In this document: positions 33,611 through 42,852 of the stretch, in pieces
Numbering within the stretch: position 1 is the stretch's first letter
How the letters are laid out: every line of letters begins with the position of its first letter
Source of the DNA: Thermosulfurimonas sp. F29
Lineage (GTDB): Bacteria > Desulfobacterota > Thermodesulfobacteria > Thermodesulfobacteriales > Thermodesulfobacteriaceae
Length of the DNA stretch: 64,000 nucleotides
Reading direction: 5' to 3'
NCBI RefSeq assembly: GCF_019688735.1
Contig: NZ_JAIFYA010000004.1
Location: 81,270 to 145,269 of the forward strand
Made by a program: the position numbers and the translations under genes
The notes under the pieces: model-generated
The model's database searches: none
The model's input: the letters and a program-made list of their open reading frames with translations, nothing else
Told to the model about the DNA's origin: nothing

Positions 33611-35104
33611 CTAAGCGTCCTGAGCGGACGCATGGTTTTCGCTGTGCCTGTCGTTTCCGCCGTTGGGAATGCCGAGACGCCGCCTCAGCCTCTGGTATTC
33701 CGTTTGGGCATCTTTGAGGTAATACAGAAGGTTGTTAATGCTACGCCCCACCTCCTCCACCGCCTGCACCACCATGTCCCTAGGCAACACCTCGAGCATC
33801 TCTTCGATGTGCTGTGAAACCCGTGCCACCTCGGCAAATATCTGCCCGGAGGTGCTTTGCAATTGTTTCACCTGAGCGGAAGCGATCCAAAGAGACTGGA
33901 GCAAATCCTTCGCCCGTCCGAGGAAGACCTTTTTCTTGAACTCCTCAATCTCCTGCCGGGCCTTTTCCTGCGCCTGGCGCTCGATCCTGCTTTTTTCCTC
34001 CCTTAGCTGACGGTGCACCTCGTCGCGGACCTTCCTCTTGATTTCCTCCTCCTGCTTGCGCAGGCGCTCCTCAAGGACCTCTTTCTCCCGCACCAGATCG
34101 CGCACCTGGTTAAGCGCCTTCCGCAAACGCTCCTGAGCGGCGTCGAGCTGACGCTTGAGTTCGTCCACCTCCTCGGCGGCTTGCGCCCTCTCATCCATTT
34201 CGTTGAGCCGTCCCTCGAGCTCCCGCACATAGTTTTCGTACTGCTCAACCTGGTCCTGCAAGTCCTCAATCCTCCGGCGATACTCCTCGATCTGCTCCTG
34301 CAACTTTTCCGAGTCCTGAGTCAAACGCTGAATCTCGGTGCTCCGACTAATCTCCCGAAGGGTCTTTTCCACTCCCTCCTTCACCTTCTGTGCCTGAGGA
34401 TTTTCCTCATCTTCACCCTGCGTAATCTCCTCAAGGAAGGACTCGAGGCGGTCTTCATCGCTTTTCTCGAGAGATCCCAGCACGCAGGCGCAAACGGAGG
34501 AAATCACCTCCACTTTCACGATCGGCGGGAGGTCGTCGAAGAGCATCCGCACTTCGGGCGGCAACTTCTCGATCAGGTTCTCCACTTGGCGCAGTCGCTC
34601 CTCGAAGCTGGGCTCGTCCGCCTCGGAGGAGCCTCCCCCTTCCCTCTCCAAGAGAAGCGCCAGGCGAGCCCTCTCCCGCACCCGGGAAAGTGAGGCGATC
34701 TCCGAGGCATCAAGGGGCCGCACATCCAGGTTCTCCGCAAGGATGGCCAGCATCCGCTCATAGTCGTTCCGAAACTTCCGGATAAAAACCGGGAACTTTT
34801 GCCACCCGAGCTCCCGGCAGGCCCGCAAACGGTTTCGTCCGCAGAGAAGCCAGTAGCCACCGCCTTCCTTTGGCTCCGCCACACCGGCCTGAAGAAGACC
34901 CGATTCCCTAATGGACGCCTTGAGCGACTGAAAAGCGGGCTCCGGCATATCGTGAAAGAACTTCAGGTTGAGCGGGTGCACTTCAATTTCGTCGATGGGT
35001 ACCCATTCGTAAGCTTCGGGAAAATCCTCCTCGCCCTCCGGGGACGGCCCGTAATGCGCGAAGGAATAATCCCTTCCTTCCGTGAAAACATCCTGCATCT
35101 CCAT
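33611..35104 (-). CDS. ParB/sulfiredoxin-domain protein with a long coiled coil
   Basis: A 497-residue protein. Residues about 33-125 are a ParB N-terminal domain: I-D-E-I-E-V-H-P, L-K-A-S-I-R-E-S-G-L-L-Q-A, L-L-C-G-R-N-R-L-R-A-C-R-E-L-G (the G-E-R-R-x-R-A box), and I-L-A-E-N-L-D-V. From about 240 to 400 runs an uninterrupted heptad-rich coiled coil, then a helical C-terminus. The ParB CTP-binding domain combined with an SMC-like rod is not the usual ParB layout. It may form a DNA clamp for segregation or mating-bridge organisation. It is upstream of the replication genes and separate from parAB at 38668-40736. Confidence 0.65.
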   Translation of the reverse strand: MEMQDVFTEGRDYSFAHYGPSPEGEEDFPEAYEWVPIDEIEVHPLNLKFFHDMPEPAFQSLKASIRESGLLQAGVAEPKEGGGYWLLCGRNRLRACRELGWQKFPVFIRKFRNDYERMLAILAENLDVRPLDASEIASLSRVRERARLALLLEREGGGSSEADEPSFEERLRQVENLIEKLPPEVRMLFDDLPPIVKVEVISSVCACVLGSLEKSDEDRLESFLEEITQGEDEENPQAQKVKEGVEKTLREISRSTEIQRLTQDSEKLQEQIEEYRRRIEDLQDQVEQYENYVRELEGRLNEMDERAQAAEEVDELKRQLDAAQERLRKALNQVRDLVREKEVLEERLRKQEEEIKRKVRDEVHRQLREEKSRIERQAQEKARQEIEEFKKKVFLGRAKDLLQSLWIASAQVKQLQSTSGQIFAEVARVSQHIEEMLEVLPRDMVVQAVEEVGRSINNLLYYLKDAQTEYQRLRRRLGIPNGGNDRHSENHASAQDA

Positions 35105-35139
35105 GCCTCACCTCCGTGGTGTTTTTTAGCGGCTCTCCT

Positions 35140-35748
35140 TCAAGGAGCCGCGTTTAGCGCCGTCGGCTTGCATACCTCCTCGAGGGAGAACATCCCGAGG
35201 GGTAAAATTCGCTTCTGAAAGCTCCCGGCAGAAAAACCGAATTCCGGCAGACCCCTTCCGTAAAACCTGCCCCGCTCGAAGGCTTCCCGCAGGGCCTCCT
35301 CAAAGGGGTGCGGGCGCTTGGACCGCCCCACCACCTTGACGAGCGAGAGCACCTCGTCGCGCGAAAGCACCGCCACCCTGTTCATTTGCAAGAGATCGCG
35401 ATAGTGAAATTCTCTCCTTCCGCAAAGCCCCTTCCGCCGTAGCCCCCGCAACCCGATGGAGAGGTGCGGATCCCCCATACGCGCATAACACTTGATCCCC
35501 TCCCGAACTTCGCTTCCGAGAGGAACGACTTCTCGGACGGACTCTTCCGCAATGAGACACAATGCGAGAAAGACCCTCGCCTCCCGCCCGGAGAGCGAAT
35601 GGAAAACCAGCGGTACCCGTACCGAGCTCGGCATCGTTTGCGGACGGTACACCTTCCGCTTGCGTTTCCGGCGCACCACTCGAACCGCGTACCCGAGCTC
35701 CCGCGCCACCCGCAAGCCTTCCCGCGTGAGACGACTTGCTCCGCTCAT
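35140..35748 (-). CDS. Unknown basic protein, possible DNA-binding regulator
   Basis: A 202-residue basic protein with ATG 35748 after GGGAGGCGAGG. The middle part (L-S-G-R-E-A-R-V-F-L-A-L then I-G-L-R-G-L-R-R-K-G-L) looks like a winged-helix element, so a replication or transcription regulator is possible. First gene of the minus-strand replication operon. No family recognised. Confidence 0.5.
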   Translation of the reverse strand: MSGASRLTREGLRVARELGYAVRVVRRKRKRKVYRPQTMPSSVRVPLVFHSLSGREARVFLALCLIAEESVREVVPLGSEVREGIKCYARMGDPHLSIGLRGLRRKGLCGRREFHYRDLLQMNRVAVLSRDEVLSLVKVVGRSKRPHPFEEALREAFERGRFYGRGLPEFGFSAGSFQKRILPLGMFSLEEVCKPTALNAAP

Positions 35749-35978
35749 CCTCGCCTCCCTAATGATGCCGAACCTCCAAAGCAGGCTAACTTGAAAACCG
35801 GAGCGGGACGCCCGCTCCAATCTTTAAAATATCCGGTGCGCCTGGAGGAACGAACAGTCTGAAACCCGCTTGGGACAAGGGTTTCACGACTTGAACATTC
35901 GACGGCGTCCCACGGCTCGCCGTCGCAAAGAAGGAAGCGAAAAAACCGAAAAAAACCAGGGGGTAGTTGTTAGGCGTG

Positions 35979-37082
35979 ATGAGCGGGCTTGAGGAAATTT
36001 TTCTCGGCGCGGAGAAGGGTGCGGCTTCGTCAACGCTGGAAAAATTGCTTTCCGTTTTCGATCGGGGCGCCTCGGACCTGCACCTGGCGCAGGACCAGCC
36101 GCCGTACGCCAGGATTGAGGGACGATTGGAAGCGCTTGGCGATCCTCTCGGAAAGGCGGAGATGGAGGAAGTGGTGAGCAAGCTGATGGGCGAGGACGCG
36201 CTTGCGAGCCTCTACGCTTCGCGGGCGGAGGTGGACCGCACCGCGGAAGTGCGGCGTCCTGATGGGACGCGGCTTCGCTTGCGTTTGAACCTCGCTCTCT
36301 ATCAGGGACGCCCCTTTCTGGTGGCCCGACGCCTGAGGGAGGTCGAAGGCGATCCGCGCGGCCTGGGAGTGCCGGAGGAGTTCCTGCGGTTGCTCGAAGC
36401 GCCGCACGGTCTCGTGCTCGTGGTGGGCGCCACGGGTTCGGGCAAGTCCACCACGCTCGCCCACTCCTTGGCGTACCTTCTGCGGAACCGTCCCAAGCGG
36501 GTGATCACCATAGAGGACCCCATTGAGTACCTTATTCCGCCGGGGAGGGGGCTCATCACCCAGCGCGAGGTGGGCATGGACACCGAGAGCTTCGCTACCG
36601 CTCTGAAAGCGGCCATGCGCGAGGATCCCGATGTGATCATGGTCGGCGAGATGCGGGATGCGGAAACGGCGCTCGCGGCGCTCGCGGCGGCTGAAACCGG
36701 ACACCTCGTGCTTACCACGCTTCACGCTCGCTCCATCACCGAAGCCGCCGACCGCCTGACGGGTATGTTCCCCCCGGAAGCAATGCCCGCGGTGCGCTAC
36801 CGCTTCAGCCGCACCTTCCTTGGAGGCCTGGCGCAGACCCTTCCGCGCGACCGAAACGGACGCAGAGTGCTCGCCTGGGAGTTCCTGCGGGTGGAAAATG
36901 ATGAAGAGCGCGAAGCCCTCCTGCGCCCGGACGGCGAAAGCGTCCTGCGGACTCTCATGGCCGAACGAGGCTGGCGCATGGCGGATGTCCTCGCTCGCCT
37001 CGTCCGCTCCGGACGCCTCGCCCCTGAGGAGGCCCTTCGCCACCTGAATTGCCCCTCCGAAAGAGAAGCCCTGTCCTTCTGA
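35979..37082 (+). CDS. PilT/DotB/TraJ-type secretion ATPase
   Basis: A 367-residue hexameric ATPase, the length of PilT and DotB. It has Walker A G-A-T-G-S-G-K-S, the Asp box I-E-D-P-I-E-Y, Walker B with D-P-D-V-I-M-V-G-E-M-R-D, and the His box E-T-G-H-L-V-L-T-T-L-H-A. PilT depolymerises pili; DotB/TraJ works with the Dot/Icm channel. With DotC-, DotD-, DotH-, DotI- and DotL-like proteins nearby, DotB is the more likely role, but sequence alone does not separate the two. ATG 35979; a GGCTAACTT -10-like sequence lies about 190 bases upstream. Confidence 0.75.
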   Translation: MSGLEEIFLGAEKGAASSTLEKLLSVFDRGASDLHLAQDQPPYARIEGRLEALGDPLGKAEMEEVVSKLMGEDALASLYASRAEVDRTAEVRRPDGTRLRLRLNLALYQGRPFLVARRLREVEGDPRGLGVPEEFLRLLEAPHGLVLVVGATGSGKSTTLAHSLAYLLRNRPKRVITIEDPIEYLIPPGRGLITQREVGMDTESFATALKAAMREDPDVIMVGEMRDAETALAALAAAETGHLVLTTLHARSITEAADRLTGMFPPEAMPAVRYRFSRTFLGGLAQTLPRDRNGRRVLAWEFLRVENDEEREALLRPDGESVLRTLMAERGWRMADVLARLVRSGRLAPEEALRHLNCPSEREALSF

Positions 37083-37228
37083 CCTTCACCTTTTTCTCGG
37101 TACCTTTGATCTTCCTTCTCTCTGATGTCGATTGAGAGAGAGTCGAGAGAGAAAGAATAATGTGAGTTTACCTGTCAGGATAAGCGTTCGGTTTGCGGAG
37201 AAAAATGCGAGGAGACCGCGAACGCCTC

Positions 37229-37258
37229 TTGACATCCGCATTTCGGGTTTGCTATCCT
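37229..37258 (+). promoter_or_regulatory. Promoter of the dnaA-like - parAB operon
   Basis: TTGACA (37229-37234), 18-bp spacer, TATCCT (37253-37258) in the context GCTATCCT, followed by GGAAGGAGG before the TTG start at 37305. Confidence 0.65.
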
Positions 37259-37304
37259 CGAACCACGGGAAGGGGGAGCTTTCGGAAGGAAGGAGGCGAG
37301 GGTC

Positions 37305-38660
37305 TTGGGAGAGGAGGTCCGCGTCAACCTGGGGAGCCTGCACCCCATGCTGATCGGGGCCAAGGTGGAAGTGGAGGACGCCTGCGCGGTGGTGCGGGTG
37401 CCGGGTGCCTTCGTGCTGGAAATCCTGCAGGATCACCCCGAGGTCTCGACCGGCGTGGAGAGGCTTCTTCGAGCGGAGGGGTACCGAGTGCGAAATGTGG
37501 TTTTCCTGCCGGGAGAAGCGGCACCGCCGCCTCCTCCCGACGACCTCCGCCTTGAAGAGGAGCCTTCTTCCCTCCGGCCCACGGGGAGAGTGTTCACCTT
37601 CCGCAACCAAACCCTTCCCGTGGGATACACCTGGGACCGGTATGTGGTTTCGGAGTTCAACCGGGATGCTTTTGAAGCGGTGGTCGATGTGACCCGCACG
37701 GTGGTGAAACGGGGACGCGCCGACCGGCTGAGCAGTTACACCGTTTACTCCGAGAGCGGCATGGGCAAGACCCACCTCGTCATCGCCGCGGCATGGGAAG
37801 CGCTCCTCAGCGGACGCAATGTGGCCTACTTCCCCGGGGACCGCTTGCGGGCCTTCCTCATCGAAGAGGTGCTCGCCGGGAAAACCCGCCTGAACCGTCT
37901 CCTCGACCCCTCGCCGAACATCCATCTGGTCATCATCGACGACCTTCAGGCCCTTATGTACCATGTCTCGCGGCGGATGACGGGAGTGCTTTGCAACATG
38001 CTTTTCAGCATCATCGATACCTACCTCAATCGCGGCATACCCGTGCTGGTCACCACCGATACACCCTTCGAACATCCTCTTTACCGAGAGGTGCCCCTCC
38101 GGGTGCTCGACCGAATGCGTCTGCGCGGGTTCTATGAGATCAAGAACCGTCTTGATCCTCCCTTTGTGGATGCCTATCTGGACACGGTTTCCGAAACGGA
38201 AGGAGTGATTTTCGAGGAAGACCTGAGGGAGTTCCTCCGGGAGAACCTGAACATCCGGTTCCGCAATGTGCGCCAAGTGGTTTCCTTCGTGGAGATGCTG
38301 GTGGCCCGCGCTTCGAGCAACGCCCGGGAAAGAACCGTCACCCTCGCGGACGCCCGCAACCTCTGTAGCCACTACAGCGGACAGGACGCTCTGGAGGCGC
38401 TTTTCCGTCAAACCCTCGCCTTTCTGGGCCTTTCCGATGAGGACGGCCGAACCATCCTCGGAAGCCAGCGGGTAAAACGGCGAGACTACAACCGGGCCCT
38501 GAACCTTTTCTGTGCGGCAGCGCACCTTCGGGGACACTCCCTCTCCGAGATCGCCTCTTTCCTCGGCAAGAGCAGGGAAAGCGTGCACGCCCGTGTCCGC
38601 AAGGGACGCAATGAGCGTCTCCTTCGTTTTCTGACCGGTGAAAACCGCGGAGGGGAATGA
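37305..38660 (+). CDS. Divergent DnaA-like replication initiator
   Basis: A 451-residue AAA+ protein with the domain plan of DnaA. Residues about 105-130 match the start of DnaA domain III (Y-T-W-D-R-Y-V-V-S-E-F-N-R-D-A), Walker A is S-E-S-G-M-G-K-T-H-L (149-158), Walker B is I-I-D-D-L-Q-A-L (210-217), and the C-terminal domain carries a helix-turn-helix H-S-L-S-E-I-A-S-F-L-G-K-S-R-E-S-V-H-A like the DnaA box-binding domain. The exact DnaA signature is only partly kept, so its DNA site has probably changed. TTG start with AAGGAGG upstream. It leads an operon with parA and parB, an arrangement known from chromosomal origins, and is likely the replicon's initiator. Confidence 0.75.
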   Translation: MGEEVRVNLGSLHPMLIGAKVEVEDACAVVRVPGAFVLEILQDHPEVSTGVERLLRAEGYRVRNVVFLPGEAAPPPPPDDLRLEEEPSSLRPTGRVFTFRNQTLPVGYTWDRYVVSEFNRDAFEAVVDVTRTVVKRGRADRLSSYTVYSESGMGKTHLVIAAAWEALLSGRNVAYFPGDRLRAFLIEEVLAGKTRLNRLLDPSPNIHLVIIDDLQALMYHVSRRMTGVLCNMLFSIIDTYLNRGIPVLVTTDTPFEHPLYREVPLRVLDRMRLRGFYEIKNRLDPPFVDAYLDTVSETEGVIFEEDLREFLRENLNIRFRNVRQVVSFVEMLVARASSNARERTVTLADARNLCSHYSGQDALEALFRQTLAFLGLSDEDGRTILGSQRVKRRDYNRALNLFCAAAHLRGHSLSEIASFLGKSRESVHARVRKGRNERLLRFLTGENRGGE

Positions 38661-38667
38661 CGACGCC

Positions 38668-39483
38668 ATGAAAAGCACGCCCGAAATCAGCGACACCGTG
38701 ATCCTCACCTTCTGCAACAACAAGGGAGGAGTGGGGAAGACCTCGCTCGCAATCCTTACCGTCCTCTACGCCCTCAAGCGAAATGTAAGGACCCTCCTCA
38801 TCGACCTCGATCCGCAGGGGAATGCCACCCGGGCCCTCCTGCCGGATGCGGTGAGCTTCGAGCAGGAGGGATTCTTCGGAATACCTCAGCTCGCCCGGCT
38901 GGTACTCGATCGCGTACCCACGGAGGATCTCATCCGGGCCTTTCGCGAGAACATCGTGGTCGCCGACGGCATCCCTTTTGTGCCGAACGACATCCGATCG
39001 GCCATCATGGAGAAGGAGCTCAATTCCCTCGAGGCGGTGCTCTTTCTGAGAAAGATGCGCGGGGCCCTTGAGGATTACCGCCTCGTGGTGGTGGACACCC
39101 CTCCGCACCTCGGCGGGTTTCTCTGGAGCGCCCTTTGCGCTTCAACGCATGTGATCATCCCGGTGGACCTGCACTTCTTTTCGTTCTGGGGCCTGCGCAA
39201 TGTGCTTCAGACCATAGAGGACGCCCGGGCGGTGAATCCTGAGCTTAAGCTCGCCGGCATACTCATCAACCGCTACCGCAAGCGTCTGCGCAACGCCCAC
39301 GAGTACCTGGCCCGCTATGAGGAGACCTTCGGACCGAAGCTCCTCAAAAACCGTATGCCCGACGCCGCGGGCGTGGAGGTTTGCATCAGGCGCAGGGACA
39401 TCCGGCAATCCTATCTCGGCAAGCTTTATGAGCGGACCATGCGCGTGTTGCAGGAAATCCTAGAAAGGACGGGCGTGCTATGA
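38668..39483 (+). CDS. parA: ParA partition ATPase
   Basis: A 271-residue Walker-type ParA: deviant Walker A N-N-K-G-G-V-G-K-T-S near residues 19-28, L-I-D-L-D-P-Q-G-N motif A', and V-V-V-D-T-P-P-H-L Walker B. ParA forms ATP-dependent gradients on the nucleoid that pull ParB-bound centromeres apart. It is 8 bases after the dnaA-like gene and overlaps parB by 4 bases. ATG 38668 is chosen (GGAGGGG upstream); GTG 38638 is an alternative. No N-terminal regulatory domain, so it is the short (type Ib or chromosomal) kind. Confidence 0.85.
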   Translation: MKSTPEISDTVILTFCNNKGGVGKTSLAILTVLYALKRNVRTLLIDLDPQGNATRALLPDAVSFEQEGFFGIPQLARLVLDRVPTEDLIRAFRENIVVADGIPFVPNDIRSAIMEKELNSLEAVLFLRKMRGALEDYRLVVVDTPPHLGGFLWSALCASTHVIIPVDLHFFSFWGLRNVLQTIEDARAVNPELKLAGILINRYRKRLRNAHEYLARYEETFGPKLLKNRMPDAAGVEVCIRRRDIRQSYLGKLYERTMRVLQEILERTGVL

Positions 39484-40736
39484 GAGACAGGGAAGAAAAC
39501 CGCGAGAGCCCGGTGGACTTTTTCGACCCGGAGGACTTGGTGGCGGGAGAAAGCCCGCCTTCGGGGAAGGACTTGGGCGATCCCTTAATGCGGGTGCGGC
39601 GGGCGGGTTCGCCGTCGGATCCGGATCCGCGGGACGAAGATCTGGCGTCCGAAAAGGACGCCGCCCCGAAGAAGACAAAAACAACTTCGAAGGAAACCGT
39701 TTCCGGCGCCGGGCACGGTGAGCGGAAACGCGGGCGCCGCGGGAAAAGGGTAGGGGATGTCATCGAGAGCCTTCTTCGGGCATCCATAGACCTTCCCTCC
39801 TTTCTCGTGAAAGGAGAAGCGTCCGTTCCGGACGCGCAACGAGGGAAGGGAATGGTGCTCATGGAACTTCCCATCGAAAGCATCGAGGTCAGCGAGCAAC
39901 CCCGAAAAAAGTTCACCGACATCGAGCGCCTCGCCGAAAACATCAGGCGGTGCGGCATTCTTCAGCCCGTAGTGGTGGAACGCATTGCTTCGGAAAAAGG
40001 CGTTTCCTATCGGTTGCTTGCCGGGGAAAGGCGCCTGCGAGCGGCCAAGCTCGCCGAGATCGAGACGGTACCGGCGGTGGTGTTCTGCGGTCCTCTTTCT
40101 AGGGAGACCCGCACCATACTTCAGTTGGTGGAGAACCTGCAAAGGGTCGACCTGCGCCCCTCGGAGCTGGGGCGGGGGTTGATCGCGGTGTGCCGACGGG
40201 TGGCCGAGTCGCTTCCCGAGGAGGAGGTTCCGGAAGCGGTCCTGCGGGACGAACGCGAGTTCGCGCGCTGGGCCGAAACCTTGCTTAAGAATGCTCTCGA
40301 TCGCAGACGAAAACTCTCGCCGGCCGGCGAGGCCTTCCTTAATGTTCTTCAGGAGGTGGGGCTCACCCCCAAGCAGGGGGTGTATGCGTTTCGGCTAATG
40401 CGTTTCCCGGAGTGGGTGCGGGAGCTCGTGGATGAGGGGAAGGTGTCCATCAGCAAACTGGAGAACTACCTGCGCTTCCTGGACGATGAAGAGGCTTTGC
40501 GAAGAGCGATTCTGGAGAAGAAAGCTTTTCCTCCCGACGCCAACCGCGCCGCAACGGTTGTCGAGCGTTTAAAGCGCGCGCAATCCGTTTTGCGCCGTTT
40601 GACCCGCCGCGGGATGGACCTCGACCTTTCGTCAAAGGAAGAGAAGCGCCTCATGCGATTGCTCAACGAGCTCGAGTGGCTGGAAAGGGTGCTCGAAAAG
40701 GCACTAAAGAAAAAAGAGAAGCGGAAGAAACCTTAG
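39480..40736 (+). CDS. parB: ParB partition protein
   Basis: A 418-residue ParB. After about 120 disordered charged residues comes the ParB N-terminal domain: I-E-S-I-E-V-S-E-Q-P-R-K-K-F, I-R-R-C-G-I-L-Q-P-V-V-V, L-L-A-G-E-R-R-L-R-A-A-K-L-A, and L-V-E-N-L-Q-R-V-D-L, then a helix-turn-helix region (about 280-330) and a Lys-rich helical C-terminus for dimerisation. ParB binds parS sites and spreads as a CTP clamp. The DNA site is unknown; the five TATCGATA elements are candidates. It overlaps parA by 4 bases. Confidence 0.85.
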   Translation: MRDREENRESPVDFFDPEDLVAGESPPSGKDLGDPLMRVRRAGSPSDPDPRDEDLASEKDAAPKKTKTTSKETVSGAGHGERKRGRRGKRVGDVIESLLRASIDLPSFLVKGEASVPDAQRGKGMVLMELPIESIEVSEQPRKKFTDIERLAENIRRCGILQPVVVERIASEKGVSYRLLAGERRLRAAKLAEIETVPAVVFCGPLSRETRTILQLVENLQRVDLRPSELGRGLIAVCRRVAESLPEEEVPEAVLRDEREFARWAETLLKNALDRRRKLSPAGEAFLNVLQEVGLTPKQGVYAFRLMRFPEWVRELVDEGKVSISKLENYLRFLDDEEALRRAILEKKAFPPDANRAATVVERLKRAQSVLRRLTRRGMDLDLSSKEEKRLMRLLNELEWLERVLEKALKKKEKRKKP

Positions 40737-40896
40737 CTTCGGAGCGAAAAAAGAATTCTCTCCCATCGCGAAAGGCGACTCGTCCAAGGGGAATCCAGAA
40801 CCGCTTACCAAAAAACTAAAAATCCTCCCGTAAAAAGCAGGGGTTCAGGCGATCCGAGGTTATCTTATCTGGGTAAAAAACGGGAGGCAGGCGTCC

Positions 40897-41265
40897 ATGT
40901 TGCGTATGCGGAAGGTGTTCGGCCCTGTGGTGGTGATAAAGGACCGAAATCTGGTGCTCGAGGTGGCCCGCAGGGCCCGGGAGGAGGGTTTCTTTGTGGT
41001 GGAGCTCACCAAGTTTGATCTTCCCGCAAGAGGCGCTTCAGTCGCGGTGGGATTCGCTTCGCTCGCGGTCCGGTCCGGGCATTCCGAAGATGTGCTTGAA
41101 GAAAAGGCCCGCCGGTTGGCCGAGGCCCTCAACCGCGACTATGAGAATCGAGTCTACCTCGTGAACCGGTCCGCCGAGGAGTATGTGCTTACCGTGAGCC
41201 GCACCGCCGAAAACGGCGTTCGCACTTCGCCCAGAGCGCCACTCGTTACCGCACCAAGTGTTTAA
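40897..41265 (+). CDS. Unknown small protein downstream of parB
   Basis: A 122-residue soluble protein of mixed alpha/beta character with no recognised motif. GGGAGGC precedes ATG 40897. A TTATCTTATC -10-like sequence lies about 35 bases upstream, so it may have its own promoter. It lies between parB and the actin-like gene; a regulatory role in partition is possible. Confidence 0.5.
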   Translation: MLRMRKVFGPVVVIKDRNLVLEVARRAREEGFFVVELTKFDLPARGASVAVGFASLAVRSGHSEDVLEEKARRLAEALNRDYENRVYLVNRSAEEYVLTVSRTAENGVRTSPRAPLVTAPSV

Positions 41266-41401
41266 GTTTGCGCCGCTCTTCGGCATGGCTCCTTACCATT
41301 GGAAGGCGCTAAACGCCTCCTCGGGGTAAGGGTCATTTTCACTTTGAATACCGGGAAAGGCTTTTGCGATTCCTTCCGCAATACATACGGAGGTGAACAC
41401 C

Positions 41402-42430
41402 ATGACCGAAAGAAAGGTGAGGCTTGACGAGGTGCACGCCCTCGGGGTGGACTTCGGGCGCCTTTTTACCAAGGTGGCCACTCCGGTAGGGGTGGACCTT
41501 TTCCGTTCCACCGTGCTCCGGGGCGACTTCGCCTCGCTGGGTATGCGCACGCCGGCCGTCGCCCCGAGGAAAGGCGCGCCGATTTTCTTTCGGTACGAGG
41601 GACACGGCTACCTCGTGGGTAGCAACCTCTCGGACGATTCCCTCCCCCCGATCACCAAGGCGGCCTCCAAGGCCGTGCCGCTCACTCTGGCGGCGGTGTT
41701 GAAGGTCTTCCACGACAGGATCGTGGAAAACGGCGGCGGCACCATCGATGTGGCCGTGGGGGTGGCGGTGCCTCTTTCGGAGGTGCAGAGCGGAGCCGAA
41801 ACCATCAGGGAGATGCTCGAGGGCGACTTCTCTCTCGAGTACATGGAGCATCCCGTACGGGTGCGCATCGTGCGCGTGGCGGTGACCGCCGAAGGGGTGG
41901 CCAGCTACTTCGACCGGCTCTACTCGAACGGATACATGGATCGGGAGCTCTGGGGACAGACCGTTCTCATCGCGGATCTGGGAAGCAGAACCACCGATGT
42001 TGCGCTCATTCGCCCGGGTGCGGTGCTCGACTGGGATCGCTCCGTCTCCGTGCCGCAGGGCATCTGGGATGTGCTGGAGATACTTCTGCGGAAACTCTCC
42101 CGCAGGCTGGGGATGCTCACGGCGAGCGAAGCCGCTCGGGTGCGTGAAGCCGTAACCGCGGGACACACCCGGGCCAAGATCAGGGGAGAGGAGGTGAGTT
42201 TCGGCGAGGAGCTCGTCGAAGCCCGCAAGCAGGTTGCTGAGGCCCTGCTTCACGATCTGGAAACCATCGTCAGGGAGGCCTCGCCGGACCGGGTTTTGTT
42301 GGCCGGGGGAGGAGTGGACTTTTTCAAGGAGGAGATACGAGCTGTTTTCGGCGACAGAGCGGAGGTCATCAAGGATCCAATCTTCTCCTGCGCGCGGGGG
42401 CTCCTCGTGGTCCTGCGCGCCTCATGCTAA
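41402..42430 (+). CDS. ParM/Alp-like bacterial actin
   Basis: A 342-residue protein of the actin-like ATPase superfamily: phosphate-1 motif G-V-D-F-G-R-L-F-T-K near residue 13, phosphate-2 motif I-A-D-L-G-S-R-T-T-D-V-A-L near 190, and adenosine motif L-L-A-G-G-G-V near 300. ParM filaments push plasmids apart by binding a ParR-centromere complex. No parR lies directly next to it; the ribbon-helix-helix-like gene at 57052 is a candidate partner. GGAGG is 8 bases before ATG 41402. Its 3' end is followed by a TATCGATA element. Confidence 0.75.
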   Translation: MTERKVRLDEVHALGVDFGRLFTKVATPVGVDLFRSTVLRGDFASLGMRTPAVAPRKGAPIFFRYEGHGYLVGSNLSDDSLPPITKAASKAVPLTLAAVLKVFHDRIVENGGGTIDVAVGVAVPLSEVQSGAETIREMLEGDFSLEYMEHPVRVRIVRVAVTAEGVASYFDRLYSNGYMDRELWGQTVLIADLGSRTTDVALIRPGAVLDWDRSVSVPQGIWDVLEILLRKLSRRLGMLTASEAARVREAVTAGHTRAKIRGEEVSFGEELVEARKQVAEALLHDLETIVREASPDRVLLAGGGVDFFKEEIRAVFGDRAEVIKDPIFSCARGLLVVLRASC

Positions 42431-42490
42431 CCGGCCGGTTCCCCCGCGCATCATGCGGTCACACCCCCTCCTCCCTCCCATGCGCGATCC

Positions 42491-42548
42491 TATCGATAAA
42501 TTTTACGAAAACTTTTATCGATAAAATTTCTTTCAAAACTTATCGATA
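42491..42548. repeat. Triple TATCGATA element, copy C
   Basis: TATCGATA at 42491, 42516 and 42541, 25-bp period. It lies 60 bases after the actin-like gene and before CRISPR array 1. Confidence 0.85.
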
Positions 42549-42852
42549 GAGGGCAACGGAAAGGGTGTGGAAGAGTCTAAGGTTTGTTGTGGAACAGTAA
42601 GAAGAAATGCGAGTGTTTGTAACCTCTTGACATTCGTAGGGTAGCGTGGCGTCCCTGATCCTTTGATCGTCAAACATAAGCGCCGGATTGTGAGCCGCTG
42701 GACCCCGTATGGTTTTCATTTAATTCGGGGTTTAGCGGCTGACCACAGCGAAAGCGATCAACCGCCCCCCGATCCATGAGGACCGGTTCTGCCGGATGAG
42801 ATGGCTCTGCCTGATAGGACAACCCCGGAATGCGTTGATAGCCCGAGGTTTT
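42549..42852. other. Non-coding stretch with a long RNA-type hairpin
   Basis: No gene is seen. Arms 42693-42707 and 42726-42740 pair over 15 positions (13 Watson-Crick, 2 G-U) around an 18-base loop. TTGACA at 42627-42632 could be a -35 box, but the matching -10 is poor. The hairpin is not present before array 2, so it does not belong to the shared leader. Possible small RNA or attenuator. Confidence 0.4.
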
